Below the pieces are notes generated by a model, which saw only the letters and a program-made list of their open reading frames with translations, did not search any database and was not told the DNA's origin. This document shows, piece by piece, positions 62,458 through 64,000 of a stretch of DNA of 64,000 bases. Source of the stretch: DATAUD01 sp035511075 (GTDB lineage: Bacteria > Verrucomicrobiota > Verrucomicrobiia > Limisphaerales > Palsa-1400); assembly GCA_035511075.1 (NCBI GenBank), contig DATKFW010000096.1, forward strand, positions 1 through 64,000, written 5' to 3'. The translations under genes and the position numbers were made by a program. Every line of letters starts with the position of its first letter. Within the stretch, counting starts at the first letter, position 1.

Positions 62458-64000
62458 ATGAAAATGACCACACCTCACCGTTTGTCGGCTCAAACCCTCG
62501 CAATCATTATTGCGGCGATGAGCCTCGCCGCCACCGCTATTGCCCAAAGCGGCACCTGGATCAATCCCAACGGCGGAAGTTGGGCCGATTCAGCCAACTG
62601 GCAAGGCGGCATTATTGCGCAGGGCGCTGACAGCACGGCCGATTTCAGCACGCTGAGCCTGAGCGCTGACGCGACTGTCACGCTCGATGGCGCCCAAACA
62701 ATCGGCACTGTGATTTTTGGCGACCGTGCCGCCGCCCATAGCTGGTTTCTCAACACCGGCGCCGGGGGCCCGCTGACTTTTAGTGGCAGCACATATCCCA
62801 CCGCCATAATTGTCAGCAACCAAACCGCCACGATCGGCGCGGAACTGGCCGGGACGCAAGGTCTGACCCAAAGCGGCAACGGAACGCTGGTCCTGGTCGA
62901 AACTCCCGGCTATTACGGGGGCACGACGAACGATGCCGGGGTCTTTGAGTTGCTCTCGAGTTTGAACACGTCCAACAACTTCGATTATAACGACCCGCTC
63001 GTCATCAACGGCGGCGTCGTCGAATCGGCTGCGACGCTCAATCTTGACGTCGCCGATAACAGCGATTACGGGAGCACCAACGTGATGGGGGCGGGCACGT
63101 TGCGGCTGGTTGGAACCAACAATGGCAGCACCAGTCCTGATTTGTTCTTTGCCCCGGATGCCTACGAGAATTATTACTATGGAGCCGCGCTGGATGTGAG
63201 CAATTTGGACCTGGGCGATATCCAGCGATACATCTTCGCAATTACCGAACATAACGCTGTTGCCGAGTATGACCCTTATGAGGACGCTCGAATTGACGCT
63301 AATATCGTCGGCACGGGCGGCATCACTTATATCGCGCAGAATAGTTGGACCGGGAGCAATCCTATGGAATGTCCCCTGGTCCTGGCTGGGTCCAATACCT
63401 TCACCGGTGAGCTGGAAATCCAGCGCGGCTCGGTTTATCTTTTCAACGAGGACGCTCTGGCCCAAACCAACGAGCTGTTGATGGACCCCGCGACGACGAA
63501 CAATGCCCGGTTGTTTCTGTATGGCAGTGGGGCCACCGTCGCCAACCTGGAATCCAGCGGCGCAGGAAACGCGCTGATCGCCAACGGCAATGTGAATAAT
63601 CCGATCTCCATTGCGCCGGCCACGCTGACGGTAAATCAAACTTCCAATACGGTTTTTGGCGGCGTTGTGGTGGATGGACAGGAGGAATACGATTCGGGCG
63701 ACATTCCTCCCGGCCCTCTCTCGGTGGTGAAGACCGGCTCCGGTACGCTGACGTTCACGGCCGCCAATACGTACAGCGGTTCGACCACAATCAGCGAAGG
63801 CGAATTGACCGTTTCGGCGGCGCAGACCGGGAGCGGTTCTTTTAGCGTCGCCGACGGCGCCGCATTGGGGATCGCAGGCATTAACGGGAGCGGGATATCC
63901 ATTTCCGATCTGGCTCTGGGCGTCAGCGCCAACACAACCGTGGAATTCACTTTTAGCGGCAGCCCGGTTACTTTCCAGGCGCCGATCATCACCGGCAGCC
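62458..64000 (+). CDS. Autotransporter-associated beta-strand repeat protein (3' end outside window)
   Basis: The frame from ATG 62458 is open to the window edge (514 codons, no stop). A signal peptide ('LAIIIAAMSLAATAIAQ') leads to a beta-helix region: 'GTWINPNGGSWADSANWQGG' is the usual start of verrucomicrobial proteins of this type. A PATR-like repeat appears at about residues 423-455 ('VKTGSGTLTFTAANTYSGST'). Such proteins are large, secreted or outer-membrane-associated, and often end in a PEP-CTERM-like signal, which would lie outside the window. It is rich in Thr, Asn and Gly. Confidence 0.9.
   Translation, partial: MKMTTPHRLSAQTLAIIIAAMSLAATAIAQSGTWINPNGGSWADSANWQGGIIAQGADSTADFSTLSLSADATVTLDGAQTIGTVIFGDRAAAHSWFLNTGAGGPLTFSGSTYPTAIIVSNQTATIGAELAGTQGLTQSGNGTLVLVETPGYYGGTTNDAGVFELLSSLNTSNNFDYNDPLVINGGVVESAATLNLDVADNSDYGSTNVMGAGTLRLVGTNNGSTSPDLFFAPDAYENYYYGAALDVSNLDLGDIQRYIFAITEHNAVAEYDPYEDARIDANIVGTGGITYIAQNSWTGSNPMECPLVLAGSNTFTGELEIQRGSVYLFNEDALAQTNELLMDPATTNNARLFLYGSGATVANLESSGAGNALIANGNVNNPISIAPATLTVNQTSNTVFGGVVVDGQEEYDSGDIPPGPLSVVKTGSGTLTFTAANTYSGSTTISEGELTVSAAQTGSGSFSVADGAALGIAGINGSGISISDLALGVSANTTVEFTFSGSPVTFQAPIITGS

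Noticed and set aside
62590..63639. Long open frame on the minus strand (349 codons)
   Set aside because: It is antisense to the signal-peptide-bearing autotransporter-repeat gene, which has clear domain sequence; the antisense frame is an effect of codon composition.
1..64000. CRISPR arrays and rRNA genes
   Set aside because: No regularly spaced direct repeats and no rRNA-like sequence were seen.

Overview
The window looks like chromosomal DNA of a free-living, probably soil or freshwater Verrucomicrobiota bacterium of the Pedosphaera/Limisphaerales kind. This is inferred from the gene families: a pseudopilin-like protein with an H-X9-DG tail, an autotransporter-associated beta-strand-repeat protein, a DUF3738 (TIGR03435, 'soil-associated') domain, secreted sedolisin and FGE/SGNH proteins, YqjD/YqjK-type proteins, and the core cluster coaD-yceD-rpmF-plsX-fabH. 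No rRNA is present; one tRNA (Asp) is.

Layout. 1-4.6 kb: 3' end of a YfiR-like periplasmic protein, a CHASE8 histidine kinase and a hybrid kinase. 4.7-6.6 kb: an MlaA domain fused to an alpha/beta hydrolase. 6.9-11.2 kb: YqjD/YqjK-like, PRC-barrel, MFS drug exporter and transglutaminase genes. 11.2-16.1 kb: sedolisin, gmd and a GT2 glycosyltransferase. 16.2-18.3 kb: a VapBC/FitAB-type toxin-antitoxin pair, relics of a second PIN toxin and of a tyrosine recombinase, and a small secreted protein. 18.3-20.8 kb: a large secreted SGNH + formylglycine-generating-enzyme-like fusion.

21.1-36.3 kb is one efflux locus read leftward: a NarX-type kinase and NarL-type regulator, a first RND system (adaptor, pump, small secreted protein, outer-membrane factor with a frameshift near its start), a second near-identical NarL-type regulator, and a second RND system (czcC-B-A). 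The DNA upstream of the two RND systems shares two sequence blocks, which suggests a common regulon.

36.4-39.9 kb is core metabolism ending in tRNA-Asp. A 5.3-kb integrative element (39,874-45,151) sits in the 3' end of that tRNA, bounded by a perfect 29-bp repeat. It carries a tyrosine integrase, an excisionase-like protein, an unknown protein, a thioredoxin-like/DUF3738 fusion, an HUH rolling-circle Rep and hicBA. The integrase reading frame runs through the 29-bp core. In the integrated state it ends inside the tRNA (427 aa). In the predicted circle it would run on into a 59-codon tail now stranded beside the right end (477 aa). Integration would therefore swap the C-terminus of the integrase, and this is the most striking observation in the window.

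45.2-52 kb: an inverted-repeat MITE-like element abutting a class I aldolase stop codon, then a split ribose-type locus (rbsK-rbsB converging on rbsA-rbsC). 52-59.2 kb: a five-gene operon (OPA-type transporter, Rieske oxygenase, two FAD demethylase-like enzymes, choline-kinase-like protein) that looks like catabolism of an N-methylated amine such as glycine betaine. 59.4-64 kb: an unusual LuxR-type regulator with a duplicated N-terminal module and a degenerate receiver, a pseudopilin-like protein, a small membrane-anchored protein, and the start of a long autotransporter-repeat protein cut by the window end.
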